A DNA stretch of 42,925 nucleotides from SKLM01 sp964421785. Lineage in GTDB: Bacteria; Chloroflexota; Anaerolineae; B4-G1. A program made the position numbers and the translations under genes. Of the stretch, positions 7,651 through 16,282 are shown piece by piece. Each line of letters opens with the position of its first letter. Within the stretch, counting starts at the first letter, position 1. The stretch covers positions 1-42,925 of the forward strand of contig CAYQZG010000017.1 in assembly GCA_964421785.1 (NCBI GenBank), read 5' to 3'. The notes beneath the pieces are model-generated. The model was not told where the DNA came from. It did no database searches and was given only the letters and a program-made list of their open reading frames with translations.

Positions 7651-9855
7651 CTATTCGTCCTCTTCTTCGCCCCCGATGAGCACATCGCGCCTCTGTCCAC
7701 CGCCGACGGGTGGCCCAATGATGTCCATCTCTGCCATAACCTCCATCAAACGCGCCGCACGCGGATAGCCGACGCGAAGGCGCCGCTGCAGCAGAGAGGC
7801 AGAGGCAGTGCCACGCTTCTTCACGAGGGAGATAGCGCGCTGCAGCATATCTTCGTCGACGTACTCAGCGTCGAACCGACCCTCATCAGGTTCCTCTGGC
7901 TCCTTGGGCGGCATCATGGGCTTCCAGGGGCTCTTCTCGTCAACCGGCCCAACCTCGCTACGCCAGAAGGCGATGACGCGATCTAGTTCCTCTGGCGAGA
8001 CGTAGCATCCCTGCACGCGTCGGGGATGCCCGGCGTCCGGCGCCAGGTAGAGCATGTCACCGTCGCCCAGGAGGGTCTCTGCACCTGGCATATCGAGGAT
8101 CACGCGCGAATCCACTTGGCTGGCGGTGGCAAAGGAGATACGCGCCGGGAAGTTGGCCTTGATCAGCCCTGTCACCACGTCTGTGCTGGGGCGCTGAGTC
8201 GCTACCACCAGGTGAATACCCGTGGCCCGCCCCATCTGAGCGATGCGGCATAGAAGCTGCTCCACTGCCTCGGGCGCCAGCATCATCAAGTCAGCCAACT
8301 CGTCGATCATCACAACGATGCGGGGTAGCGTGGGCTTGTCTTGCTCTGTCATCTTACGGTTGAAGTCATCCAGGTGGCGAGCTGAGGCTGTCGCAAAGCG
8401 CTTGTACCGCTCGTCCATTTCCAGCGCCGCCCAGCGCAGTACTTTGACAACTCGTTCCAGATCCACCTCAACCTCGCCGTAGAGGTGTGGAAGGCCATTG
8501 AACCGGACCAACTCCACCATCTTGGGATCAATCATCACCAACCGCAACTCGTCCGGGGTGTTACTGCAAACCAGGCAAGTGGTGATGGACTTGATACATA
8601 CCGACTTGCCAGAGCCCGTGGTTCCGGCGATCAGGAGGTGCGGCATTTTGATGAGATCCGCCACCACTGCCTGACCGGCGACATCGTGACCCAAGGCGAT
8701 ACCCAAAGGCGAGTCTAAACGCTGGAACGCGTCCGATTCCATCACCTCACGGATCCCAACGACCTGGATTTCCTCATTAGGCACTTCGATGCCGACAAAT
8801 GGTCGACCGGGGACCGGAGCCTCCACGCGGAGGCGGGGTGTAGCCAATGCCAGCGCCAGGTCATCCGTCCGCTGGCTGATCTGATTCACACGCACCTTCC
8901 GCCCTCCAGAACGAGGGCGATCCACAAAGCCGGGTTCGACACCAAACTGAGTAACCGTCGGCCCTACCCGCACCTCGACCACCTCGACGGGCAGGCCGAA
9001 CTGAGCCAGCGTCTCCTTGATCGTGCGGGACTTGCGGCGGATCTGTTTGTCCGTTAACGGCGGGCCTTCGGACTGATCCAGCAAGCTGAGAGGTGGCAGT
9101 GTAGATCCACGCGCCCTCGACGGCGGTTCACGTCCTGATCCGGCGCGAGGGGGAGCTTTCGACGCAGGTGATGAAGCTCGGTCAGGCCGGCTTCCTGCCG
9201 CACGCACTCTGGGTGTGCGGTCTTTGCGCTCGACCGGTGGAACGCTTGCTGCAGATGGCTCACGGGGCGATTGGGCCCTATGCCGCTGGGCTCGGGCACG
9301 TCGTGCTCGGTAGGCAGCGATGCCACCCTGTACCACACGCACACTCCGCTTGAGATCACGGAGGGTCACATCAAAGGCCAGTCCGAGGCCCAACACTAGG
9401 AAGCCCGCAAGAATAAGGATGGTGACCGGCCAGCCAAGGTATGTCGACAGAATGATCGAGAGTCCCCAACCAACCAAACCGCCACCCCAGTCCCTCTCTA
9501 TCCATGCCCAGGGGTCACTGCGGCTGAGCACAGCGTGTGTCAACCCCAGGAGACTGAAGAACACCAGCTCGGCACCAACGAAGGGGCGCCAGCGCCAATG
9601 AATGGCCCGATCCAATAGATACTGTAGCCAAAGCAGACCAGCAAAAACAATCGACGCGCCCAAGGGATAGACGCCCCACCCCACAAGATGGCGCAGGAGT
9701 CCAACCCAGGCATTGGCCCAGCGCCCGTCCGTCACCCCAAACACCGCGAGCAGCGTGATAGTGCCGAGCGCGACGACAAGCAGGGCCAGGATCTGCTGGA
9801 GCAGTGGGCTGTTCAAGATATCTTCCGGCTGCTGAGCCCTATATCTCCTATGCAT
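7651..9855 (-). CDS. ftsK: FtsK/SpoIIIE-type DNA translocase
   Basis: This 734-residue membrane-anchored motor pumps chromosomal DNA through the closing division septum. The N-terminal region (about 15-165) has four hydrophobic segments. A basic, Pro/Ser/Arg-rich linker follows (about 170-260). The motor comes next, with Walker A GTTGSGKS (411-418) and Walker B VVMIDELADLM (about 514-524). The C-terminal winged-helix gamma domain (about 665-725) contains RRLRVGYPRAARLMEVM, the part that reads orientation sequences in FtsK. The short linker makes it more like SpoIIIE than E. coli FtsK. ATG 9855 has AGGGGGAAG upstream. That region overlaps a copy of the TTCGCTTCCC repeat at 9857-9881. Confidence 0.95.
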   Translation of the reverse strand: MHRRYRAQQPEDILNSPLLQQILALLVVALGTITLLAVFGVTDGRWANAWVGLLRHLVGWGVYPLGASIVFAGLLWLQYLLDRAIHWRWRPFVGAELVFFSLLGLTHAVLSRSDPWAWIERDWGGGLVGWGLSIILSTYLGWPVTILILAGFLVLGLGLAFDVTLRDLKRSVRVVQGGIAAYRARRARAQRHRAQSPREPSAASVPPVERKDRTPRVRAAGSRPDRASSPASKAPPRAGSGREPPSRARGSTLPPLSLLDQSEGPPLTDKQIRRKSRTIKETLAQFGLPVEVVEVRVGPTVTQFGVEPGFVDRPRSGGRKVRVNQISQRTDDLALALATPRLRVEAPVPGRPFVGIEVPNEEIQVVGIREVMESDAFQRLDSPLGIALGHDVAGQAVVADLIKMPHLLIAGTTGSGKSVCIKSITTCLVCSNTPDELRLVMIDPKMVELVRFNGLPHLYGEVEVDLERVVKVLRWAALEMDERYKRFATASARHLDDFNRKMTEQDKPTLPRIVVMIDELADLMMLAPEAVEQLLCRIAQMGRATGIHLVVATQRPSTDVVTGLIKANFPARISFATASQVDSRVILDMPGAETLLGDGDMLYLAPDAGHPRRVQGCYVSPEELDRVIAFWRSEVGPVDEKSPWKPMMPPKEPEEPDEGRFDAEYVDEDMLQRAISLVKKRGTASASLLQRRLRVGYPRAARLMEVMAEMDIIGPPVGGGQRRDVLIGGEEEDE

Positions 9856-9856
9856 G

Positions 9857-9881
9857 AGTCGCTTCGCTTCCCCCTCAGTTC
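9857..9881. repeat. TTCGCTTCCC-family repeat, copy at the ftsK leader
   Basis: The plus strand reads AGTCG, then CTTCGCTTCCC, then CCTCAGT. This matches the block at 33114-33138 (AGTCGATTCGCTTCCCTTTTCAGTG) with few differences. Read in the ftsK direction it supplies the purine-rich ribosome binding site of that gene. Confidence 0.5.
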
Positions 9882-9896
9882 GCTATCAAGCAGCCT

Positions 9897-10916
9897 CTAC
9901 TCCTCAGAGAGTCTCTCACCGCCCTCGCGACCGGCAGTGGATCGCACATGTTGAAGCCTCAGCCCCATTCGACGCCGGCTACCTTCGATGGTCAACACCT
10001 CAACCGAGACGAGATCACCGGTGTGCAGTACGTCGTGCGGATCACAGGGCTTGCCTGACGCTAACTCTGAGACGTGGATTAGCCCCTCAAGCCCGTCCTC
10101 CACCTGGACAAACGCACCGAAATCCACCACGTGGGTGACGGTCCCCTCCACGCGCTCGCCGACCTGGTAGCGCTTCTCGACAGATTGCCAAGGATTGGGC
10201 TGCAAGCGCTTGATGCTGAGCCCCACTCGCTCTCGCTCAGGCTCTACGTTCAAGACGTAGACATCCACAGTCTCACCAGGGTCAAGGACATCGCTGGGAT
10301 GCCCCACCCGGCCCCAAGAGAGCTCCGAGATGTGAACCAACCCCTCGAATCCTCCCAGATCGACGAAAGCGCCGAAGGAACATAGATTGGTCACACGACC
10401 CTGGCAGACGTCACCGGGAACAAGCTCTTCGAGCAGGTCTTGCTCCTGCTTATCACTGACCTGGGTCGCTCGCTCCGAGAGGACGAAGCGATCGTCGTCT
10501 GGATCCAGCTCGATGATCTTGAGGGATAGTCTGGTGCCAACGAGGCGTTGTAGCTCTCTCTGACGCACCTGTTCGTCCGCTGAGGGTGCTAGCTCCAGGA
10601 GATGAGAGGCTGGGACGAACCCTCGTAAGCCGTTCCACCCTACAAGCAGCCCGCCCCGGTTACAGCCGACGACGGGCAACTCCAAGATCTCTCCTTGGGC
10701 CATCAGGTCTTGCGCTCTTTCCCATGGAGCCTCAACGTCGATCGACTCGACGGTCTCCTTAGATCGCTTCTCCAGGTCCGACGCGCGCTCTTCCCACAAG
10801 TCAGCCGGACTGATGGTAGGCGCTGCCCGTCCGAATTCCCCATCGCGTAACAACGCTTGCCAATACCCCTCACTTAGCGGCGCGCTGGGAGGGATCCACT
10901 CTCCTTTCTGACCCAT
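9897..10916 (-). CDS. S1-domain RNA-binding protein (short ribosomal protein S1 homologue)
   Basis: This 339-residue protein has three S1 domains (about 71-149, 167-237 and 253-323). The last two carry the classic FGAFVDLGGFEGLVHISEL and FGAFVQVEDGLEGLIHVSEL patterns. The first is more divergent. About 70 N-terminal residues are not S1-like. Proteins of this type bind single-stranded RNA, and some assist translation initiation. With three domains it is shorter than the six-domain E. coli S1. The reading frame opens at GTG 10955, but ATG 10916 has a perfect AGGAGG six bases upstream, so translation almost surely starts there. It is followed by ftsK after a 41-base gap. Confidence 0.88.
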   Translation of the reverse strand: MGQKGEWIPPSAPLSEGYWQALLRDGEFGRAAPTISPADLWEERASDLEKRSKETVESIDVEAPWERAQDLMAQGEILELPVVGCNRGGLLVGWNGLRGFVPASHLLELAPSADEQVRQRELQRLVGTRLSLKIIELDPDDDRFVLSERATQVSDKQEQDLLEELVPGDVCQGRVTNLCSFGAFVDLGGFEGLVHISELSWGRVGHPSDVLDPGETVDVYVLNVEPERERVGLSIKRLQPNPWQSVEKRYQVGERVEGTVTHVVDFGAFVQVEDGLEGLIHVSELASGKPCDPHDVLHTGDLVSVEVLTIEGSRRRMGLRLQHVRSTAGREGGERLSEE

Positions 10917-11022
10917 CTTTAGCCTCCTAGCGATGTTTGCTTCGTTCTGCTCCACGCTACGCCTCTCTCTAGGCTTTCCCCGTATTCATCCCGATGACCA
11001 GCCAATAAGCCGGTGTGGCCCT

Positions 11023-13062
11023 TCACAAAGTCAGCATCTTTTGTTCTCCCTGTGCTTTCTCCGTGTCCTCCTTATGATTCCTCAACTCCTCTCGTTCCAT
11101 CTCCGCCAGCATCTCTGCTGCCGCCTTGATCGCCACGCGCTGCTTGCGATAGAGATTCGATTCGCTCATCGCCAATCGCTTGGCTACCTCCCGTACCTTG
11201 TGTCCCTGAAGAAACTTCAGATCAAGGATATTGAACAGAAGCCACGCCGGGGCCGTCATCTTTCGCTCCCCTTCCGGGCGCAGGCGCTCAATCGCCTCAC
11301 GGAGCACCGACCGAAGCCCCTTCATCGCGTTACCGTCCTGTTCGCGGGTGGCGCGCTCGACAACCTGCAAAGCCATCAATGGACTCGTGGTCAGTTTTGG
11401 CCCACCCCAGTAGTGCTTGAGCGCGTCGCGCACCCACTCGCGGAACTCACTAGACTCGACCAGACTGAACTCAGACAAGGCCTCATCACCGACATAATGA
11501 ACCATACCACGCCGTCTCTGGATATCCTCGATTTCCGGCATGATCCGCTCCAGGGCGCTGAAGATACCCTGCTGGAGTTGCCGGTCCTCCAAAGCCGCCG
11601 CCGCTTGTGTGAGCAAGTTATCCACCCCCCTCTTCTCTTCCGGCGTCAAGTCCGGCTCCGGAGCCCGAGCCGCGAGCCCAATCACACCTAGGATGATGTC
11701 CCTGTCCTTGGCAGCGCGCAGAGGCGCAAGCCAGTAGCCGTTCCACACGAATAGATCGCCGTACCGTTCGAGTTGCCGCTTTCTACCACCTGCGCCACCG
11801 TTGTCAGTGACCTGTAGATCGTCATCGCTCTGCTTGCCGTTGCTCTGTGCCTCGCGTACCTGTCGCAGCGAAACCTGCCAGGCCTCCAGGGATAATTCGC
11901 CAGGCTGGCAGGTCTCCAGATCTCCGCACGTAACCTCGAGATGAGGCTCTCCATCGTCGACGACAGCCACAAAAGCTGTGTCGATTCGCAATAGCTCGCA
12001 CAGCGCGGTGAGCACGTTCTCCAGGAACTGATGCAGGTCCGTGGATGTGAGGAGACGACTCGAAAGTTGTTGAATCCACTCGATCTCCACCCGATCCTGA
12101 AGGTAGAGCGCTCGGTCAATCAACGGTTTGGCAAGCTCAATGCCAATCTGTAGCAGCAAGATCACACCAACCACACCGAACAGCATAATACGGCGGCTGG
12201 GAAGACCTAGCCACCCCTCCGCCTGGGAGGTAACGGTGATGACCAGCACGACAAGCGTGGCGACGAAGGGACCTCGCAGCAGGAAGTGCACAAGGCGATG
12301 CTTCACCACGCGATCGGGGGTGAGAGCGCCAAAGGAGGCCACGCTGTACGATAGCACGACGAGCATCATCCCCACGCCGATGTTTCCTAGCACGAGTATC
12401 AACCAGAGTGCAACACCCGGAGCGGAGATCGGCCACCCGGCGAGCAACAGATAGGGAAAGACGCCGGCTGCTGGCGCCGCGAAGGTGGCGGCCAGATAGG
12501 ACATCCGCCGCCGCGAGGTCGACGTGAGACAACGTCGCCGCGCCCGCACCACGTTAGCCGCCCCCCAGCCGACAGCGACGGAGAAATAGAGGGTGAACAG
12601 CGGAAAGAGTGGTCCAGGCAGCAAGTGCGGGGCTCGATGCGTCAAGGTCCCCCCCCGGACAATCAAGTCTCCGAAGGCTACTCCGACCAGCAGGAGCGCG
12701 CTCAGAACGTAGCTCATCCGAATGGCGAATCTCTGCAGCCTGCTCCTCTCTCCGGTTGTGTTCAACAGCGCGTTGGAGAAGTTGAGATAGGCCGCCGGGG
12801 TGAAGGAAATGCCAATCCACTGGACCTCCAGCCAGGGCTTCGCTGCCTGCCAGTCTTCAATGCCGAACAAAGCCAGATCCACGAAGTATGTGATCAGCAC
12901 ACACCCCAGCAAGAAGGCAAATGCGCGGGCCACATTGTTGCGACGACTGTAGATGAACAGGTATAGTAGAAGGGCAAAGGAGAAGATGACAATGCCCGAG
13001 GTGAGCACGACATTGACCAACTCAAACAGTCCCTGAATGCTCGACACCGACAAGAAGCCCAT
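11023..13062 (-). CDS. Membrane-bound one-component regulator: 7TM sensor, GAF, C-terminal HTH
   Basis: The protein is 679 residues from ATG 13062. The first about 320 residues hold roughly eight hydrophobic segments in the style of the histidine-kinase N-terminal 7TM domain. A linker leads into a GAF-like domain (about 335-490) that includes a block beginning LLRIDTAFVAVVDDGEPHLE. No histidine-kinase H-box, ATPase or GGDEF motif follows. Instead the C-terminus (about 600-650) reads as a sigma-region-4/winged-helix HTH, with KVREVAKRLAMSESNLYRKQR, preceded by a helical region (DALKHYWGGPKL). It therefore looks like a membrane-tethered DNA-binding regulator. The ligand and targets are unknown. 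The frame opens 7 codons earlier at a TTG, and neither start has a strong ribosome binding site. Confidence 0.75.
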   Translation of the reverse strand: MGFLSVSSIQGLFELVNVVLTSGIVIFSFALLLYLFIYSRRNNVARAFAFLLGCVLITYFVDLALFGIEDWQAAKPWLEVQWIGISFTPAAYLNFSNALLNTTGERSRLQRFAIRMSYVLSALLLVGVAFGDLIVRGGTLTHRAPHLLPGPLFPLFTLYFSVAVGWGAANVVRARRRCLTSTSRRRMSYLAATFAAPAAGVFPYLLLAGWPISAPGVALWLILVLGNIGVGMMLVVLSYSVASFGALTPDRVVKHRLVHFLLRGPFVATLVVLVITVTSQAEGWLGLPSRRIMLFGVVGVILLLQIGIELAKPLIDRALYLQDRVEIEWIQQLSSRLLTSTDLHQFLENVLTALCELLRIDTAFVAVVDDGEPHLEVTCGDLETCQPGELSLEAWQVSLRQVREAQSNGKQSDDDLQVTDNGGAGGRKRQLERYGDLFVWNGYWLAPLRAAKDRDIILGVIGLAARAPEPDLTPEEKRGVDNLLTQAAAALEDRQLQQGIFSALERIMPEIEDIQRRRGMVHYVGDEALSEFSLVESSEFREWVRDALKHYWGGPKLTTSPLMALQVVERATREQDGNAMKGLRSVLREAIERLRPEGERKMTAPAWLLFNILDLKFLQGHKVREVAKRLAMSESNLYRKQRVAIKAAAEMLAEMEREELRNHKEDTEKAQGEQKMLTL

Positions 13063-13243
13063 CAACCCACTACACCCAACCAATACAAGATTTGGCCACC
13101 CTTACTTCCGAGGGCTCAGCGGCTCGCTCTAAAGATCAGCCGCCTAATCCTGAGTATCGGGAGGCTAACGCTCGCGCACCAGCTTGAGATACCTCAGGAC
13201 AGTCGATGCGCCTCCCCAGCATCAAGCCCCAGAAGGGAGACTA

Positions 13244-13771
13244 CTACAGCCTACCAGTAAAGAAAACGGCAATGTCCTCGCTAGACCAGTAATGATCATT
13301 GTAACCGGAGAAGGTGAGACCACAGGCTTGGCAGAACTGGATGGCAGGGTAGTTCTTAGTCTGGACCTCCAGCGTCAGCCTTACCATATCCCGCTGGCAT
13401 CCCCACTGCGCAGATGCCCTCAGCAGCGCCGTGCCAATACCGCGCCGCCGTTGGGAGCGGTCCACCACCAGATCGCCCACCCACACCAGGCCGTGCTCAG
13501 GTTGAACGGCTAGAGTAGCGTAGCCACAGACGCGCTCGTCTACCTCCACTACGAGAAAGCCATCGCGTCGCCTCCAGCCCGCAAGCAAATCCTCCCCTTG
13601 CCGAGGGTAACCGACCTCGATCTCACGAGGTAGACGTGCTGTGCGGAACACGACACGCCTTACTCCACCTGTCTTGCGGTTATCCATCTGCCAGACGCGA
13701 TCAGTTTTGCAAGAATGATCCAACCTTCCGCAAAGGGCCAGATCCCTTGGTTCCGCCGGGCGAACCAGCAT
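13244..13771 (-). CDS. GNAT-family N-acetyltransferase
   Basis: This 175-residue protein has the GNAT fold signature. Strand 4 reads LVWVGDLVVDRSQ, the acetyl-CoA pyrophosphate loop is QRRRGIGTALL, and the late strand and helix read LTLEVQTKNYPAIQFCQACGLTFSGYNDHYW. The NYPAIQFCQACGF-like ending is typical of enzymes that acetylate a protein N-terminus or a small molecule; the substrate cannot be told. The start at ATG 13771 has GGGAG about 9 bases upstream. It appears to be transcribed from its own promoter at 13844-13872, separately from miaA. Confidence 0.85.
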   Translation of the reverse strand: MLVRPAEPRDLALCGRLDHSCKTDRVWQMDNRKTGGVRRVVFRTARLPREIEVGYPRQGEDLLAGWRRRDGFLVVEVDERVCGYATLAVQPEHGLVWVGDLVVDRSQRRRGIGTALLRASAQWGCQRDMVRLTLEVQTKNYPAIQFCQACGLTFSGYNDHYWSSEDIAVFFTGRL

Positions 13772-13843
13772 CCGTACACTCCCAGGATTGATGAAACGGC
13801 AGGGGGATGGACGGCATCCCCACGCATCTGACGACTGCCATGG

Positions 13844-13872
13844 ATTCTACCATCAGCTCGCCATTGAGGCAA
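13844..13872 (-). promoter_or_regulatory. Putative promoter for the GNAT gene
   Basis: On the minus strand TTGCCT (13867-13872), 17 bases, then TAGAAT (13844-13849). It lies 72 bases upstream of the acetyltransferase start, in the gap after miaA. Found by eye. Confidence 0.5.
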
Positions 13873-13953
13873 ACCAGCCCACTTCGCACGTCACACTACC
13901 CCTCGGCCCCCTGATGTCCTTCGATAGCGTCAAAACAGGCACCAGAGCGTCTT

Positions 13954-14985
13954 TCAGAGTTCATTCAGCCACCTCCGAACGACGGCCTCGACCTCTCTGT
14001 GAGTGGTATGAGCAACGTCAAACCAGCGAATATCGGGATCGTCGAGGCTGAACCAGTTGTACTGATGGCGGATGAATCGGCGGAGGTTACTCTGGACCTC
14101 CGCCACCACGTCGCTCAGCTCCGCTTTTCCTTCGGTATGACCAGAGCCTTGTCCTTCGAAGAAGGATTCGAACTCCGCATATCCCACAGCTGACATGGAG
14201 GGAAGGTGCCAACGGTATCCCTGCTCCAGCAGCCCTCGCACCTCGTCCAGCAAGCCGGCTTCGATCATCGCCTCCAGACGTTCGTCGGCGCGCTCGTAAA
14301 GCTCATCACGGTCCATCGTCATCCCAATCTGCAGGATGTGATACGGAGGGGGTTCCTTGCCCTGCTGCTCGGAGATAGGACGCCCGGTGATCAGACAGAC
14401 TTCGAGCGCACGGACGACCCGACGCACGTTGTGCGGATGGATATCGTCTGCAGCCTGGGGATCAAGCCGCTTCAGCCAGTCGTGAAGGGCGTAAGGGCTC
14501 TCGCGCTCAGCCTTGGCCTCCAATTCCTCTCTCAGATCTGGATGGGGCGCCACGCGCGGGATGCGCCACCCTTCGACCACCGCCTGCACATACTGACCCG
14601 TGCCACCGACCAGAAGCGGAAGGTTATCACGGGCGAGAACCTCGTCGATGGCAGCATAAGCCCGATCCTGGTAGTCGGCCAGGCCCACCGTTTCGTCGGG
14701 ATCGACGATGTCGATCAAATGATGGGGAACGCGAGCTCGCTCCTCCGGCGTGGGCTTGGCTGTGCCGATGTCCATGCCGCGGTAGAATGAACGGGAATCA
14801 GCGGAGATGATCTCACCGTCGAAGGTCTCGGCGAGGTGAAGGGAGAGAGCCGTCTTCCCTACCGCCGTCGGGCCGACGATCACCAGGAGCGGCCGGGTGA
14901 ATCCTCGGCCCCCTTGCTTCCCGGCTCCTGGAGGGCTGCGTCGCCCCTCCCTTCTCTGTTCCTTGTTCTCACCAGAGGTTCTCAT
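13954..14985 (-). CDS. miaA: tRNA dimethylallyltransferase
   Basis: This 343-residue enzyme transfers a dimethylallyl group to A37 of tRNAs that read UNN codons. The P-loop is GPTAVGKT (38-45), followed by the family motif DSRSFYRGMDIGTAKP and later GGTGQYVQAVVEGW. The tail region has FIRHQYNWFSLDD, equivalent to RQ.TWFR in other members. A basic 30-residue N-terminal tail precedes the P-loop. The open frame extends to 15105, but that part is antisense-like sequence inside yraN. ATG 14985 was chosen because it overlaps the yraN stop by 17 bases, which suggests translational coupling. Confidence 0.93.
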   Translation of the reverse strand: MRTSGENKEQRREGRRSPPGAGKQGGRGFTRPLLVIVGPTAVGKTALSLHLAETFDGEIISADSRSFYRGMDIGTAKPTPEERARVPHHLIDIVDPDETVGLADYQDRAYAAIDEVLARDNLPLLVGGTGQYVQAVVEGWRIPRVAPHPDLREELEAKAERESPYALHDWLKRLDPQAADDIHPHNVRRVVRALEVCLITGRPISEQQGKEPPPYHILQIGMTMDRDELYERADERLEAMIEAGLLDEVRGLLEQGYRWHLPSMSAVGYAEFESFFEGQGSGHTEGKAELSDVVAEVQSNLRRFIRHQYNWFSLDDPDIRWFDVAHTTHREVEAVVRRWLNEL

Positions 14986-15337
14986 AGACGTCGACTCGCA
15001 GTAAGTAGCCTGCCTCATCCATCTCCACGGCCACCACGCCGACCCGCCAATCGACCTGATGAACGTTGATCTCGTGTGAGGATAGATACATCCGCGCCAC
15101 GTCAACCATCCGCTTCGCTTTGCCCGGCGTCACCGACTCCTCCGGCGTGCCAAAGGCTCGGCCGCGCCGCGTGCGCACTTCGAAAAACGTCCAGATCTCG
15201 CCACAGCGGGCTACGATGTCCACCTCGCCGATCCGACAGTGCCAATTGCGCTCTACGATGTCGTAGCCGCGCTGTGCCAGTTCGCCGGCGGCTATACCCT
15301 CCCCCCGCCGCCCTAGCCTAACTCTTCTATCGCTCAT
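14969..15337 (-). CDS. yraN: YraN/UPF0102-family endonuclease-like protein
   Basis: This 122-residue small protein has a PD-(D/E)XK-like fold in family members. It starts with RRGEGIAAGELAQRGYDIVERNW, followed by GEVDIVARCGEIWTFFEVRTRRG; the GEVD...FEVR spacing holds the acidic and E-x-R/K residues that mark the family. Its physiological role in bacteria is unclear. ATG 15337 has AGAAGGG just upstream. It overlaps miaA at the 3' end. Confidence 0.88.
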   Translation of the reverse strand: MSDRRVRLGRRGEGIAAGELAQRGYDIVERNWHCRIGEVDIVARCGEIWTFFEVRTRRGRAFGTPEESVTPGKAKRMVDVARMYLSSHEINVHQVDWRVGVVAVEMDEAGYLLRVDVYENLW

Positions 15338-15500
15338 AGGCCCTTCTCACGCACATACAGCTGGCGGGCGGATCTGCAAAGCCAGCTTGCAGACACGGTT
15401 TCAGGAAGCAGTTAACGTCGCTCAATCCTTCTCGGCGCCCTTCCACGTGAAGGCATGGTATACCAGCGTGAGGGTGAGGTCAAGCTCCATGAGATGGTCT

Positions 15501-16223
15501 CTATCCCCCCTCGACCTCCACTGCAGGAGCATGGGTGACGCCTCGCCAGTAGGCGCAGGCCTCACGCAGCATGCACCTCTCGCATTCCGGACTACGTGCG
15601 TGACAGATGGCGCGACCGTGAGCGATGAGGTTGAGGTGAAAAGCGTAGTAGAGCTTCTCTGGGACGATGTCCTCCAGAACATCGTGCGCTTTCTCGCGGC
15701 TGGTCCCTTCAGGGATCAGACCCAGCCGCTGGCTGACCCTATGGACGTGCGTATCAACCGGGAAGGCGGGCTTCCCCAGTGCAAAGCATAGCACGATAGC
15801 CGCCGTCTTGGGGCCGACGCCGGGCAAATCCGTCAGCCACCGCCGTGCCTCCTCGTTCGACATGTCGCGCAGGAAGTCGAGCGTGATCTCTCCCTCCCGC
15901 TCTGTGATCGTCCGCAGCGCGCCCTGGATGCGGGGCCCTTTGGTTGGGCCCAGGCCCGCCGGTCGAATAGCATCGACGACCTCCTCCTCGGGCGCGTCGC
16001 GGACCTGCTCCCAGCTTAGAGCTGTTTCGCTTCCCTTTCCTTCTCTGGGGAAGCGCTCCCTCAGCCGTTCGTAGGCCGTGTCGCGGTTCACGTCGTTGGT
16101 GTTCTGCGAGAGAATGGTGTTGACCAGCGTGGCGACGGGATCCCGTGCGTGCCAGGGGTGGTTGCCGTACTCCTCCAAGAGTGCGTTGTGGGCATACAGG
16201 GCGTCTTCGGTTCTCGGTTCCAT
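15501..16223 (-). CDS. nth: Endonuclease III (HhH-GPD DNA glycosylase with 4Fe-4S cluster)
   Basis: This 240-residue enzyme removes oxidised pyrimidines from DNA and nicks abasic sites. Visible features are ILSQNTND, the helix-hairpin-helix LPGVGPKTA with catalytic K139, VDTHVHRV with catalytic D157, and the 4Fe-4S cysteines C207-x6-C214-x2-C217-x5-C223. The loop between ERFP and WEQV carries about 10 extra residues (REGKGSETALS). They are encoded by an 8-bp perfect hairpin that contains the TTCGCTTCCC repeat. ATG 16223 is preferred over the upstream TTG 16232, although its GGAG is close (3 bases). Confidence 0.93.
   Translation of the reverse strand: MEPRTEDALYAHNALLEEYGNHPWHARDPVATLVNTILSQNTNDVNRDTAYERLRERFPREGKGSETALSWEQVRDAPEEEVVDAIRPAGLGPTKGPRIQGALRTITEREGEITLDFLRDMSNEEARRWLTDLPGVGPKTAAIVLCFALGKPAFPVDTHVHRVSQRLGLIPEGTSREKAHDVLEDIVPEKLYYAFHLNLIAHGRAICHARSPECERCMLREACAYWRGVTHAPAVEVEGG
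16026..16056. repeat. Hairpin with TTCGCTTCCC repeat inside nth
   Basis: CGCTTCCC (16028-16035) and GGGAAGCG (16048-16055) form a perfect 8-bp inverted repeat with a 12-base loop. It encodes the extra loop of Nth. The ten bases TTCGCTTCCC also occur at 9863-9872 and 33121-33130. Confidence 0.55.
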
Positions 16224-16282
16224 AAGCTCCAATCTGTGCTGGCAGTCTGAGTTTCACGACCCTATTGGTTGGCGTGACACGC

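Noticed and set aside
10917..10955. GTG start for the S1-domain gene
   Set aside because: The perfect AGGAGG lies between it and ATG 10916, so the internal start is far more likely.
14986..15105. Longer N-terminus of MiaA
   Set aside because: It would run through yraN in another frame with no family similarity; ATG 14985 overlaps the yraN stop in a typical coupled arrangement.
15422..15500. Short protein-like tail (MELDLTLTLVYHAFTWKGAEKD) downstream of nth on the minus strand
   Set aside because: It would be a 22-residue peptide with no ribosome binding site or recognisable family, and the rest of that ORF is nth in another frame.
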